The translations under genes and the position numbers were made by a program. The notes under the pieces were generated by a model, which saw nothing but the letters and a program-made list of their open reading frames with translations, ran no database searches and was not told the origin of the DNA. Source: Lachnospira sp. UBA2821 (lineage in GTDB: Bacteria > Bacillota > Clostridia > Lachnospirales > Lachnospiraceae). Taken from it: a stretch of 19,404 bases of DNA. The DNA is taken from positions 1-19,404 of the forward strand of contig DEGR01000055.1 in assembly GCA_002351535.1 (NCBI GenBank), given 5' to 3'. Positions 8,466 through 16,325 of the stretch are shown here, piece by piece; the first letter of the stretch is position 1; the number at the start of each line of letters is the position of its first letter.

Positions 8466-8972
8466 TTATATACCTCTGATTACCGAATGGATAAGTGGTT
8501 GAATACTTTTACACAGAATTCCTATTAATAGTCCGGTTATCAGACCTGATATAATTAATACAGGAATATAATAAACTATGGAAAATGTATTAACTACGAA
8601 TGCAGCAACAATAATTTGTCCTATATTATGTGTTACTCCACCAACTATGCTTATTCCTATAAGAGATAGTCCCTTAATCTTTTTAGCGGTTATCATACAT
8701 CCGAGACTTATAAGTGCACCTGATATACTGAATAAAATCGAAAACAGGTTACCAAACATAAAACCTACTATAAGTATTCTCACTATATTAATAAAAAAAG
8801 CTTCTTTTTTACCCATCTCATAAAGAGCAAGAACTATTACAAGATTGGCAAATCCCGGCTTCACTCCGGGAATCCCTATATTAAATGGAATTAATGTTTC
8901 CAAATAACTCATAACCGCAGCAAATGCTGAAAACACAGCTATATATGCTATCCATTTTACAGAATATTTCAC
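8466..8972 (-). CDS. Gx transporter family / heptaprenyl diphosphate synthase component I-like membrane protein
   Basis: This 168-residue, very hydrophobic protein has about five membrane segments. It matches what I know as the Gx transporter family (Hpre_diP_synt_I), with the telltale IPFNIGIPGVKPGFANLVIVLALYEMG stretch at about 29-54. The family looks like the substrate-binding (S) component of ECF transporters. Despite its name it is probably not a synthase. In other Firmicutes relatives occur near apbE, flavin-linked electron-transfer genes and prenyl-quinone genes. Here it is divergent from apbE and 1-2 kb from the rnf operon, which hints at supplying a flavin- or isoprenoid-related substrate; that is inference. 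The start is GTG at 8972, with GAGGT about five bases upstream. An overlapping ATG one frame away leads straight to a stop. Confidence 0.75.
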   Translation of the reverse strand: MKYSVKWIAYIAVFSAFAAVMSYLETLIPFNIGIPGVKPGFANLVIVLALYEMGKKEAFFINIVRILIVGFMFGNLFSILFSISGALISLGCMITAKKIKGLSLIGISIVGGVTHNIGQIIVAAFVVNTFSIVYYIPVLIISGLITGLLIGILCKSIQPLIHSVIRGI

Positions 8973-9049
8973 ATTAACCTCAATTCTGATACATAACTAA
9001 CCTATCTGACAATAATATGTATATTAAAGAACAAATGTTTTCTCAACTA

Positions 9050-9078
9050 ACTATAACATAATCCTTCTTTTTTGGCAA
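9050..9078 (-). promoter_or_regulatory. Predicted promoter for Gx transporter-ruvAB
   Basis: On the minus strand TTGCCA (9073-9078) and TATAGT (9050-9055) are separated by 17 bases; each box matches consensus at five of six positions. It faces away from the apbE promoter in the 231-base divergent gap, and the start would be near 9043. Confidence 0.5.
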
Positions 9079-9108
9079 TATAGAATGAATATATAGATTT
9101 TCTCAGTA

Positions 9109-9137
9109 TTGATTTTGAAAATGTATTGGTTTATACT
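9109..9137 (+). promoter_or_regulatory. Predicted promoter for apbE
   Basis: TTGATT (9109-9114) and TATACT (9132-9137) are separated by 17 bases, giving a start near 9144 and a leader of about 60 bases before apbE. No FMN-riboswitch-like conserved elements are visible in that leader. Confidence 0.55.
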
Positions 9138-9203
9138 TAATCACTGAATCTATTAAATATTACATATTTGATATGTTTGAATTATAAAGTTGAAAGGATA
9201 GTT

Positions 9204-10214
9204 ATGAACATAAAGAAATATATTTCACTTTTTCTGTCGTGTCTTCTAATAATTCCTATATGCACATTACCATCTTCATGTGCAAAAGACAGGTCACCTG
9301 CTACTTTAAGTGAATGCTATTTTGATACTGTTATCTCCATTACTTTATATGGTGATGATGCAAAATATATTGACGATTGTTTTGACATATGCGATTCATA
9401 TGAAAAAAAGATAAGTAATACTATAGAAGATAGCGAAATATCAAAGATTAACAAACACAATGGATATATTAAAGTATCTGATGATACTCTCGAAATATTA
9501 AAAAAAGGAATTGAATATGGAGATATATCAGGTGGGCAGTTTGATATTACAATTGGCGGATTAAGTGACTTGTGGCCATTTGGTGATAAATCACCGCATG
9601 TTCCGGACAGTAACCTCATTGATAATGCTGTGAAACATGTGAATTATAAAAATATTATAATAGATGGAAATAATGTAATGCTCAAAGACAATGAATCCAA
9701 AATTGATCTTGGCGGAATTGCAAAAGGTTTTATTGCAGACAAGCTTAAATCCTATCTTAAATCTAAAGGCGTTAAAAATGGAATAATTAATCTTGGTGGC
9801 AACATTCTCCTAATTGGTAAAAAACCTGATGGAACTAATTATAATATCGGGATAAAGAAACCATTTGAAGAGAATGACATTTCTGCTACTGTCAGTGTAA
9901 ATGATTATTCTGTTGTATCTTCCGGGAATTATGAAAGATATTTTTACGAAAATGATAAATTATATCACCATATCCTTGATGTAAAAACAGGGTATCCCGT
10001 TACGAATGATTTGTTGTCTGTAAGTATAATAAGCAAAAAATCAGTAGATGGAGACGGTTTTAGTACAACCTGCTTTACTATGGGATTAAAGGAAGGCATG
10101 AAACTTATAAACAATACGAAAGATGTTGAGGCAGTATTTATAGACGAAGATTACAAAATACACTGCTCAGACGGGTTGAAAAATAAAGATGGAATTATAA
10201 CATTAAGAAAATAA
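9204..10214 (+). CDS. apbE: FAD:protein FMN transferase ApbE
   Basis: This 336-residue exported enzyme transfers FMN from FAD onto threonine or serine of target proteins. Family motifs are intact: SGGQFDITIG (109-118), DLGGIAKGFIAD (168-179), INLGGN (195-200), SSGNYER (239-245), YHHILD (254-259) and the metal-site region DGDGFSTTCF (282-291). The N-terminus is a signal peptide (KK, then a hydrophobic run) ending LPSSC with Cys26. It is probably a membrane lipoprotein, although the lipobox is unusual because leucine is at -4, not -3. I start at ATG 9204, with AAAGGA six bases upstream, instead of an in-frame TTG at 9168 that would put 12 charged residues before the signal. The obvious targets are RnfG and RnfD in the converging operon. 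The AEC transporter gene follows after 24 bases. Confidence 0.95.
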   Translation: MNIKKYISLFLSCLLIIPICTLPSSCAKDRSPATLSECYFDTVISITLYGDDAKYIDDCFDICDSYEKKISNTIEDSEISKINKHNGYIKVSDDTLEILKKGIEYGDISGGQFDITIGGLSDLWPFGDKSPHVPDSNLIDNAVKHVNYKNIIIDGNNVMLKDNESKIDLGGIAKGFIADKLKSYLKSKGVKNGIINLGGNILLIGKKPDGTNYNIGIKKPFEENDISATVSVNDYSVVSSGNYERYFYENDKLYHHILDVKTGYPVTNDLLSVSIISKKSVDGDGFSTTCFTMGLKEGMKLINNTKDVEAVFIDEDYKIHCSDGLKNKDGIITLRK

Positions 10215-10238
10215 TAAATATAAGAAACGAGGATTAAT

Positions 10239-11162
10239 ATGAGTAATTTTTTAATAACATTTTCAACTGTTTTAATAATGATATGTTATGCCATACCGGG
10301 GTTTATATTAGTAAGAACAGGACAAATAAAGGAAAATGCGATACCGGCATTTGCAAAGGTTCTTATGTATGTTTGTTCGCCATGTCTTACAATATATACA
10401 ATTGCTAATCTTAAATATTCATTTACAATTGTTAAAGAGGTGATAATTGTTCTTGTATCGTCACTTGCCATTCAGATATTAATATTAATGGTTTTCAGAT
10501 TTATATTCAGAAGACATACTGAAGATGTTAAGTATCGTGTATGCACAATTGCAACAGCTATGGGTAACTGCGGATTTATGGGAGTACCTTTATTAGAAGC
10601 CGTTATGCCGGAACATCCCGAGGCACTTGCAATGTCTACGGCATATTGTGTTGGTATGAATCTTATCGGATGGACTATAGCGTCTGCAATAATCTCAAAC
10701 GATGTAAAATACATGAAAGTACATAAAGCCCTTTTAAATCCGGCTGTATTATCACTTATAGTCGCAATTCCATTATTTGTAACAGAGACTAAGCTTCCGT
10801 CACAACTTAATAATATGGTTACACTGCTTGGTAAAATGTCATTGCCTATGTGTATGCTGATTATGGGAATGCGGCTTGCAACAATGGAATTAAAGAATTT
10901 ATTCAACGATAAAATGCAGTATTTTATTATATTTGTAAAACAGATTGTTATGCCTGTTATAGCTCTTTTAATATTCATGGCATTGCCTGTAGCACCATAT
11001 CTTAAAAGGACTATGTTTATACTTTCAGCATCACCTGTAGCAAGTGTTGTACTTAATTTTTCTGAAATGATAGGTGAAGGACAAAAAACTGCCGCAAATC
11101 TTGTACTTCTGGGAACGTTGTCAAGTGTAATTACAATACCATTATTGATGCTTATATTTTAA
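10239..11162 (+). CDS. AEC family transporter (auxin efflux carrier-like permease)
   Basis: This 307-residue polytopic membrane protein has about ten hydrophobic segments in two halves of five, as in the AEC/auxin efflux carrier family. Recognisable features are the early CSPCLTI and CGFMGVPLLEAV stretches, which resemble the family's NxGxxGxPL motif. The C-terminal half contains SASPVASVVLNFSEMIG and ends very close to the last helix. Bacterial members export or exchange small organic acids such as malate or malonate, but the substrate cannot be told here. The start at 10239 has GAGGA six bases upstream. The gene follows apbE after 24 bases, probably co-transcribed, and ends at a strong terminator. 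The link with ApbE may be positional only. Confidence 0.88.
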   Translation: MSNFLITFSTVLIMICYAIPGFILVRTGQIKENAIPAFAKVLMYVCSPCLTIYTIANLKYSFTIVKEVIIVLVSSLAIQILILMVFRFIFRRHTEDVKYRVCTIATAMGNCGFMGVPLLEAVMPEHPEALAMSTAYCVGMNLIGWTIASAIISNDVKYMKVHKALLNPAVLSLIVAIPLFVTETKLPSQLNNMVTLLGKMSLPMCMLIMGMRLATMELKNLFNDKMQYFIIFVKQIVMPVIALLIFMALPVAPYLKRTMFILSASPVASVVLNFSEMIGEGQKTAANLVLLGTLSSVITIPLLMLIF

Positions 11163-11202
11163 CTGTGTGATTATTTTTATATAGTGTAATCTGCTTTAGT
11201 AA

Positions 11203-11247
11203 AAAAATATCTCTTACTTGTTATCAAAACAAATAAGAGATATTTTT
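11203..11247. terminator. Bidirectional intrinsic terminator between AEC gene and rnfB
   Basis: A perfect 14-bp stem (11203-11216 with 11234-11247; outer AAAAATATCTCTTA and its complement) encloses a 17-base loop. The loop contains a further five-pair TTGTT/AACAA stem. Runs of A on one side and T on the other give a U-tract in either direction. It lies between two converging units and should end both. Confidence 0.85.
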
Positions 11248-11275
11248 AATTATCGTTAGTTATATATGAAACAAT

Positions 11276-12061
11276 TTACACAATAACCTTGCATGGACAT
11301 TTTTCGGCACATTTGCCACATCCCGTACATTTGTCATAATCAATTTTTGCGATGTTATTCTCTACATGGATTGCATCGAATTCACATTGTTTTTCACACA
11401 TTTTACAACCTATGCAGCCTGCCTGACATACAGCCTTGACATTTTTACCCATGTCATTAGAGTTACATTTAACAAGATGTTTTGCTTCATAAGGAACAAG
11501 CTCAATCAGGTGTTTTGGACACTCAAGAGTACACTTGCCACATGCAACACATTTTTCTTTATCTACTACTGCTATACCATTAACTATATGTATGGCATCG
11601 AACTGACAGGCTTTTACGCATGAACCAAAGCCAAGGCATCCATATGAACATCCTTTTTGACCGCCACCTGTTGTGGAAGCGGCTTCTTTACAACTAAGAT
11701 TACCTGTGTATTTGAATCTGTCTGATGCTTTATCACAAGTTCCGCTGCATTTTACAAATGCAACTTTCTTTATGACTTCTACTTCACCACCAACAATCTC
11801 ACTTATTTTGGCTGCTACAGGTGCTCCACCAACCGGACAGCCATTAGCCGGTGCATCTCCGGCAGCAATTGCTTTTGCGAGAGAATCACAGCCGGCAAAT
11901 CCACATCCACCACAGTTATTACCGGGAAGACATTCACGTATTGCAACTTCCTTTTCATCTACTTCAACTTCAAATGCTTTACCTGCAACACCAAGTAAAA
12001 TACCTATAACAAGACCTGTTATACCAACTATGGCTGCAGCAATTATAATACCTGTAATCAT
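11276..12061 (-). CDS. rnfB: Rnf complex subunit RnfB (polyferredoxin)
   Basis: This 261-residue protein is the iron-sulfur subunit of Rnf thought to accept electrons from ferredoxin. An N-terminal helix (about 2-27) anchors it. A 4Fe-4S domain follows with Cys50, Cys53, Cys58 and Cys75, then a connecting region with Cys105, Cys109 and Cys124, then ferredoxin-type motifs. Clear CxxCxxCxxxCP sets are at 171-181 and 245-255; further sets are at 138-152 and 212-226. By hand count there are 27 cysteines, consistent with the multi-cluster clostridial RnfB rather than the shorter proteobacterial form. It is the last gene of the operon, 16 bases after rnfA. An AGGAGGTGA site lies about 12 bases upstream and a second AGGA lies closer. 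The bidirectional terminator lies just downstream. Confidence 0.97.
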   Translation of the reverse strand: MITGIIIAAAIVGITGLVIGILLGVAGKAFEVEVDEKEVAIRECLPGNNCGGCGFAGCDSLAKAIAAGDAPANGCPVGGAPVAAKISEIVGGEVEVIKKVAFVKCSGTCDKASDRFKYTGNLSCKEAASTTGGGQKGCSYGCLGFGSCVKACQFDAIHIVNGIAVVDKEKCVACGKCTLECPKHLIELVPYEAKHLVKCNSNDMGKNVKAVCQAGCIGCKMCEKQCEFDAIHVENNIAKIDYDKCTGCGKCAEKCPCKVIV

Positions 12062-12077
12062 ATAATCCTGTCACCTC

Positions 12078-12653
12078 CTATATTAAGCCTGAAAAGCCAA
12101 AGAATGCTATGGACATAAGTCCGGCAGTAATTAATACCATTGGCATACCTTTAAGTGGTTCAGGAAAATCATTATATTCAATTTTTTCTCTTATTCCAGC
12201 CATAATAACAATAGAAATTGTAAAACCGACTGCAGTTGCAAAACCATTTACAACACTTTCAAGAATTCCGTATGAATTCTGAACATTAATCAGTGCAACA
12301 CCTAATACAGCACAGTTTGTTGTTATAAGAGGAAGATATACACCAAGTGACTCATATAGGGCGGGACTCATCTTCTTAAGTACCATTTCAACAAACTGAA
12401 CAAGAGCAGCTATTACAAGTATAAATACAATCGTATTAAGATAAGTCATATCTGTAGGTACAAGTATGAACTTATATATAAGACTTGCAAGTAATGATGA
12501 TACAGTAATAACAAATATTACAGCGGCGCCCATGCCTCCTGCTGTCTTAATTTTCTTGGAAACTCCAAGGAAAGGACAAAGTCCAAGGAACTGGCTTAAC
12601 ACAACATTGTTAACAAATGCTGCACCAATAGCTATAACCAACAAATTTCCCAT
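12078..12653 (-). CDS. rnfA: Rnf complex membrane subunit RnfA
   Basis: This 191-residue protein, with about six membrane helices, is one of two homologous integral subunits (with RnfE) that form the core of the ion pump. The signature stretches are FVNNVVLSQFLGLCPFLGVSKK, with Cys26, and LPLITTNCAVLGVAL, with Cys114. In RnfA/RnfE and the related NqrE/NqrD, two such cysteines from each protein hold an intramembrane 2Fe-2S cluster. Both are present here, and the partner pair is present in RnfE. The ATG at 12653 directly follows the rnfE stop with no gap, and AGGAGG lies within the end of rnfE. Translational coupling is likely. Length is typical for the family. Confidence 0.97.
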   Translation of the reverse strand: MGNLLVIAIGAAFVNNVVLSQFLGLCPFLGVSKKIKTAGGMGAAVIFVITVSSLLASLIYKFILVPTDMTYLNTIVFILVIAALVQFVEMVLKKMSPALYESLGVYLPLITTNCAVLGVALINVQNSYGILESVVNGFATAVGFTISIVIMAGIREKIEYNDFPEPLKGMPMVLITAGLMSIAFFGFSGLI

Positions 12654-13328
12654 TTATGCCTCCTCCTTTCTATCGTTACAAGCTTCACTACATTCACCAC
12701 ATTTTCCTGTACATGATGAAATCTCTTTAACTTTTTTACCATGATTAAGTCGAATCTTGTTCTGTACGGCAATCAATGCTGCAAGAACAAAGAAAGCTCC
12801 CGGTGCAAGACCAAAGATTCTTATACAGAAATCATCTGGAATGAACTGATGTCCGGCAATTGAACCGGCACCTAATATTTCTCTGAATGCTCCAAGGAAT
12901 GAAAGACCTAATGTGAATCCTAGTCCCATTCCGATTCCGTCGAATAATGATGGAAGAACAGGATTCTTAGATGCATAAGACTCAGCACGTCCAAGGATAA
13001 TACAGTTAACAACTATTAATGGAATATATATTCCAAGAGCATCATTTAATGATGGCAGATATGCCTGTAACATGAATTGTACAAGAGTAACAAGGCTTGC
13101 AACAATTACGATAAATGCAGGCATACGCACACCGTCAGGAATGACTTTTCTAAGTAATGCAATTATTGTATTTGATAATGCTAATACAACGGTAGTTGTA
13201 AGTCCCATGCCTGCACCATTTACAAGTGATGTTGTAACGGCAAGTGTAGGACACATACCGAGAATAAGGACGAAAGTCGGATTCTCTTTAATAATACCAT
13301 TATATAAACGTTCTAAACATTTATTCAT
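12654..13328 (-). CDS. rnfE: Rnf complex membrane subunit RnfE with Cys-rich tail
   Basis: This 224-residue integral membrane subunit pairs with RnfA. The conserved GMCPTLAV (Cys26) and VVNCIILGRAE (Cys109) stretches supply its share of the intramembrane 2Fe-2S cluster, and about six helices are visible. Unusually, the protein continues past the last helix with a basic linker (about 191-203). It then has a C-terminal tail with Cys206, Cys210, Cys213 and Cys217 in a C-x3-C-x2-C-x3-C arrangement, which could bind a metal or iron-sulfur cluster. I use ATG 13328. A GTG at 13340 is in frame but lies inside the GGAGGTG ribosome binding site that serves the ATG. The rnfG stop is one base upstream and rnfA follows with no gap. 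Confidence 0.95.
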   Translation of the reverse strand: MNKCLERLYNGIIKENPTFVLILGMCPTLAVTTSLVNGAGMGLTTTVVLALSNTIIALLRKVIPDGVRMPAFIVIVASLVTLVQFMLQAYLPSLNDALGIYIPLIVVNCIILGRAESYASKNPVLPSLFDGIGMGLGFTLGLSFLGAFREILGAGSIAGHQFIPDDFCIRIFGLAPGAFFVLAALIAVQNKIRLNHGKKVKEISSCTGKCGECSEACNDRKEEA

Positions 13329-13329
13329 A

Positions 13330-13938
13330 TTATGAAGCACCTCCAGTCAGATAACCAAAGCATAATACACCGGCACTAAGTCCGTTAGTTACGGCTTTGG
13401 TAGTAATTGTTGCTCCTGATATAGCATCAATTCCGTTTTTAGAAAATGAATCTACAGAGGAGTCATATTCATTAGCATTTAAGCCTTTGAACTGATTTTT
13501 GAATGAAGCATCTTTAGCCTTCATTCCCATACCGGCAGTTTCATCAAGTGTTAAGAATTCAATACCATTAATAGTTCCGTCTGACTGAATACCCATTGTA
13601 AACTTAATATCTCCACCATATCCGTTTTTGTCAGTTACGGTAATTACATAACCAAGAGAATCACCGGATGATGATTTTGATTCAACTACACCATTGATAT
13701 ATGCAACAGAATCGCTGTATCCGCCCTCCTTAAGGCACTGCTTAATCTCTTTTTCGTTTATTTTAACATCCTCGAACTTGTCAGCATCTTTAAATACTGT
13801 CTTGTATGCTTTCTCAGTAGTTTTTCTCTCCTGCTCTGCACGGGCATCTTTGGTTACCTCATATACACCACCTAACAAAAGACCGGAAATTAAAGTTATT
13901 ATAAATAAAATAATAGTATTTTTTATTATCTGATTCAT
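13330..13938 (-). CDS. rnfG: Rnf complex flavoprotein subunit RnfG
   Basis: This 202-residue subunit is anchored by one N-terminal helix (about 8-26) with its body outside the membrane. It carries covalently bound FMN. The attachment motif is DAISGAT at 171-177, with Thr177 the expected FMN-bearing residue, matching the ApbE target pattern Dxx(S/T)GA(T/S). The conserved GMGMKAKD stretch (136-143) and the FMN-binding domain are also visible. The gene begins in a TAATG overlap with rnfD and has GGGAGG about ten bases upstream; rnfE follows after one base. Flavinylation most likely depends on the ApbE encoded just beyond this operon. Confidence 0.97.
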   Translation of the reverse strand: MNQIIKNTIILFIITLISGLLLGGVYEVTKDARAEQERKTTEKAYKTVFKDADKFEDVKINEKEIKQCLKEGGYSDSVAYINGVVESKSSSGDSLGYVITVTDKNGYGGDIKFTMGIQSDGTINGIEFLTLDETAGMGMKAKDASFKNQFKGLNANEYDSSVDSFSKNGIDAISGATITTKAVTNGLSAGVLCFGYLTGGAS

Positions 13939-14885
13939 TATGACTTTGCCTCCCTTCCAAATGCTTTAGGAATTGTGACTTTCTCAATAAGTGGTACTAA
14001 CAGATTACAGAATATGATTGCATATGAAACACCTTCGGCTGAATTTCCGCATGTTCTGAAAATACCTGTTAATAATCCAAGACATATACCAAATATTATC
14101 TGACCTTTTTTTGTAATAGGAGATGTCACATAATCAGTAGCCATAAACCATGCACCAAGCATAAGTCCGCCACCACAAAGATGTGAGGCAAGGAATTCTA
14201 AATCAAATCCTTTACCTGTACCTAATGCATACAATATGATATATATTGCAAATGTAATTATGTATGTAGCAGGAATTCTTAAACTGATAACCTTTCTGAT
14301 AAGAAGATATATGGCACCGATAAGAATTGCTACTACAGATGTTTCACCGATTGTACCTGCCGTATTTCCTAAGAACATCTTAAGAATATCTACAGATTCA
14401 CCTGATTTTAATTTTGCAAGTGGTGTTGCAGTTGTAACACCATCAAGTGTAAATTTGGTCATTGCCGTACCAAATGAAATCAAAAGAAAACATCTTCCTG
14501 CAAGTGCAGGGTTCATAAAGTTCTGACCTAATCCTCCAAAGAACTGCTTTACAACTAATATTGCAAAAACAACACCTAATACAGACATCCATATTGGAAG
14601 ACTTACAGGAAGGTTAAGTGCTAAAAGCAGACCTGTTAATGCTGCACTGCAATCCTTTATTGTAAGTTTTTTGTGCATCAGATATTCATATATACCCTCT
14701 GTAGCGACCGCAACAGCCACGCATACAATAATCTGTATTAATGCACGTATACCGAATACGCCTACCCCGACTGCACTCGCAGGAAGTAAAGCTATAATAA
14801 CGTCAAGCATTATTCTTGATGTAGTCCCCTTATCCCTGACGTGTGGATTAGAAGACACATTTAACATTTCACTCAAATTGTCCAC
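13938..14885 (-). CDS. rnfD: Rnf complex membrane flavoprotein subunit RnfD
   Basis: This integral membrane subunit has up to 315 residues and about eight to ten helices. It carries a second covalent FMN. The N-terminal LNVSSNPHVRDK stretch and QNFMNPALAGR (121-131) are typical. The flavin attachment motif is DGVTTATPL (148-156), so Thr154 is the likely site; Thr replaces the usual Gly before Ala. The start is uncertain. The longest reading is GTG 14885, but the best ribosome binding site (AGGTGG) overlaps that codon. It would better serve TTG 14876, giving MSEMLNVSS as in relatives, and ATG 14867 is a third option. The gene follows rnfC after seven bases and ends in a TAATG overlap with rnfG. 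Confidence 0.96.
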   Translation of the reverse strand: MDNLSEMLNVSSNPHVRDKGTTSRIMLDVIIALLPASAVGVGVFGIRALIQIIVCVAVAVATEGIYEYLMHKKLTIKDCSAALTGLLLALNLPVSLPIWMSVLGVVFAILVVKQFFGGLGQNFMNPALAGRCFLLISFGTAMTKFTLDGVTTATPLAKLKSGESVDILKMFLGNTAGTIGETSVVAILIGAIYLLIRKVISLRIPATYIITFAIYIILYALGTGKGFDLEFLASHLCGGGLMLGAWFMATDYVTSPITKKGQIIFGICLGLLTGIFRTCGNSAEGVSYAIIFCNLLVPLIEKVTIPKAFGREAKS

Positions 14886-14892
14886 CTCGTTT

Positions 14893-16212
14893 CTATTTCT
14901 TCTTTTTGCTTGCTAATACATCTTTTCGCATAGACTTAATAGACTGTGTAAGATTACGTTTAGCAGGACATATGTACGAACAAGAACCACATTCGCAGCA
15001 TTCAAGACCATTTAACTTCTCGAATTCTTCCATATTACCCTGTCTTGCTACTTTGGCAAGTCTTGATGGAAGAAGATTTTCTGGACATGCATCTACGCAA
15101 CGTCCACAATTAATACAGTTACTCTCTTCTACTGCTGAAACAGGATCTTTGATAAGACATAAAAGTGATGATGAACCTTTCTGGATTGGAACATCCGTAG
15201 AAGACATCGCAAATCCCATCATTGGACCACCTGATATTATTTTCTCAGGTTCTTCTTTGAATCCACCCGCTGCTTCTATGAGTTCACTCTGATTAGTTCC
15301 TATTCTTACAAGGAAATTCTGTGGCTTGTTAATAGCATCACCTGTTATTGTCATAATACGTTGAATAAGGGGTTTTCCTTCTATAACAGCATCATATATC
15401 GCAAACATTGTATCTACGTTATCAACAACACATCCTGCATCAGCCGGAAGCATTGATGAATTAATCTTTCTTCCGGTGCATGCATATATAAGCATACGTT
15501 CTGCACCCTGCGGATACTTTGTATAGAGTTGTTTAACCTCGATACGTGGTTCGTCTTTAACAAGTTCTTTAAGCTTTTTAATTGCTTCAGGTTTGTTGTC
15601 TTCTATGGCAATAATACCTTTAGCCTTTTCAAATAATGTGAGACTGACTTTTAAGCCTTCAATCAGTATCTCGGGCTGCTCCATCATTCTGTGGTAATCA
15701 GATGTAAGATATGGCTCACATTCTGCACCATTCACTATGACAAAGTCTATGTCATTCTCGTTTTTAGGGGAAAGTTTTACGTTAGTCGGGAAACATGCAC
15801 CTCCCATACCTACTACTCCGGCTTCTTTAACAAGCTCTCTTATCTCGGCTTTTGAAAGCTCTGAAAGTGGTTTTGGTTTTTTAATCTCAACCTCTTCATA
15901 CTTTCCATCATTTTCAATAATTATGCAGTTTACCTTACCGCCATTTGCCATCAGTCTCGGTTCTATCTTTTTAACAGTTCCGGATACTGATGAATGAATG
16001 TTTGCTGAAATAAATCCTGATGCCTCTGCAATTTTTTGTCCAACCTTTACTTCATCGCCTGCTTTCACAATTGGCGTTGCCGGCGCTCCGATGTGCTGTG
16101 ATAAAGCAATTGCAATTTCGCCTTTGGGATTATACTCAACTACTTGCCCATCCTTAGTAAGTTCCTTACCATCATATGGATGAACACCACCTTTGAATGT
16201 CAATATAGACAT
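14893..16212 (-). CDS. rnfC: Rnf complex subunit RnfC (NADH-side iron-sulfur/flavin subunit)
   Basis: This 439-residue peripheral cytoplasmic subunit is thought to carry FMN and interact with NAD(H). The N-terminal barrel-like region begins FKGGVHPYDGKE. The nucleotide-binding region includes VGMGGACFPTNVKL (about 134-147) and NGAECEPYLT (161-170). Two 4Fe-4S motifs follow near the C-terminus: Cys366, 369, 372, 376 and Cys405, 408, 411, 415. A lysine-rich end closes the chain. Length matches clostridial RnfC; it lacks the long repeat-containing tail of some proteobacterial forms. It is the first gene of rnfCDGEAB. The start at 16212 has GAGGG about eight bases upstream, and the promoter lies in the divergent gap. 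Confidence 0.97.
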   Translation of the reverse strand: MSILTFKGGVHPYDGKELTKDGQVVEYNPKGEIAIALSQHIGAPATPIVKAGDEVKVGQKIAEASGFISANIHSSVSGTVKKIEPRLMANGGKVNCIIIENDGKYEEVEIKKPKPLSELSKAEIRELVKEAGVVGMGGACFPTNVKLSPKNENDIDFVIVNGAECEPYLTSDYHRMMEQPEILIEGLKVSLTLFEKAKGIIAIEDNKPEAIKKLKELVKDEPRIEVKQLYTKYPQGAERMLIYACTGRKINSSMLPADAGCVVDNVDTMFAIYDAVIEGKPLIQRIMTITGDAINKPQNFLVRIGTNQSELIEAAGGFKEEPEKIISGGPMMGFAMSSTDVPIQKGSSSLLCLIKDPVSAVEESNCINCGRCVDACPENLLPSRLAKVARQGNMEEFEKLNGLECCECGSCSYICPAKRNLTQSIKSMRKDVLASKKKK

Positions 16213-16242
16213 ACGATATCCCTCTTTCCTATGTTGAATTTA

Positions 16243-16267
16243 CTGTTATTTTGTTTTATGATAACAG
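16243..16267. promoter_or_regulatory. Inverted repeat in rnfC leader
   Basis: CTGTTAT (16243-16249) and ATAACAG (16261-16267) form a perfect 7-bp inverted repeat with an 11-base spacer. It lies between the predicted rnf transcription start and the rnfC ribosome binding site. It could be an operator or an mRNA hairpin. It resembles half-sites of redox regulator Rex only loosely, and the spacing does not fit. Confidence 0.4.
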
Positions 16268-16286
16268 CATAAAAAACACTATGCTT

Positions 16287-16315
16287 ATTGTAATATAAAT
16301 CTCAATAAAAAACAA
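16287..16315 (-). promoter_or_regulatory. Predicted promoter for rnfCDGEAB
   Basis: On the minus strand TTGTTT (16310-16315) and TACAAT (16287-16292) are separated by 17 bases. The start would be near 16280, giving a leader of nearly 70 bases. The -35 box is moderate, which leaves room for an activator. Confidence 0.5.
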
Positions 16316-16325
16316 TGTATTTTTT

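Noticed and set aside
8134..8479. Overlapping plus-strand frames opposite ruvA
   Set aside because: Antisense to a conserved gene and without start signals.
9138..9203. FMN riboswitch in the apbE leader
   Set aside because: The leader is too short and lacks the conserved FMN-element boxes.
10472..10978. A 168-codon minus-strand frame opposite the AEC transporter
   Set aside because: Hydrophobic composition mirrors the transporter on the other strand; no ribosome binding site or independent context.
11673..12065. A 130-codon open frame on the plus strand opposite rnfB
   Set aside because: It lies wholly antisense to the well-conserved RnfB, has no ribosome binding site and no recognisable protein features; it is a shadow frame.
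14906..15292. A 128-codon plus-strand frame opposite rnfC
   Set aside because: Antisense to the conserved iron-sulfur region of RnfC; composition is that of a shadow frame.
16243..16267. Rex (redox regulator) operator upstream of rnfC
   Set aside because: The half-sites CTGTTAT/ATAACAG resemble Rex half-sites only loosely and the 11-base spacing is too wide for a classical Rex box; kept only as an unassigned inverted repeat.
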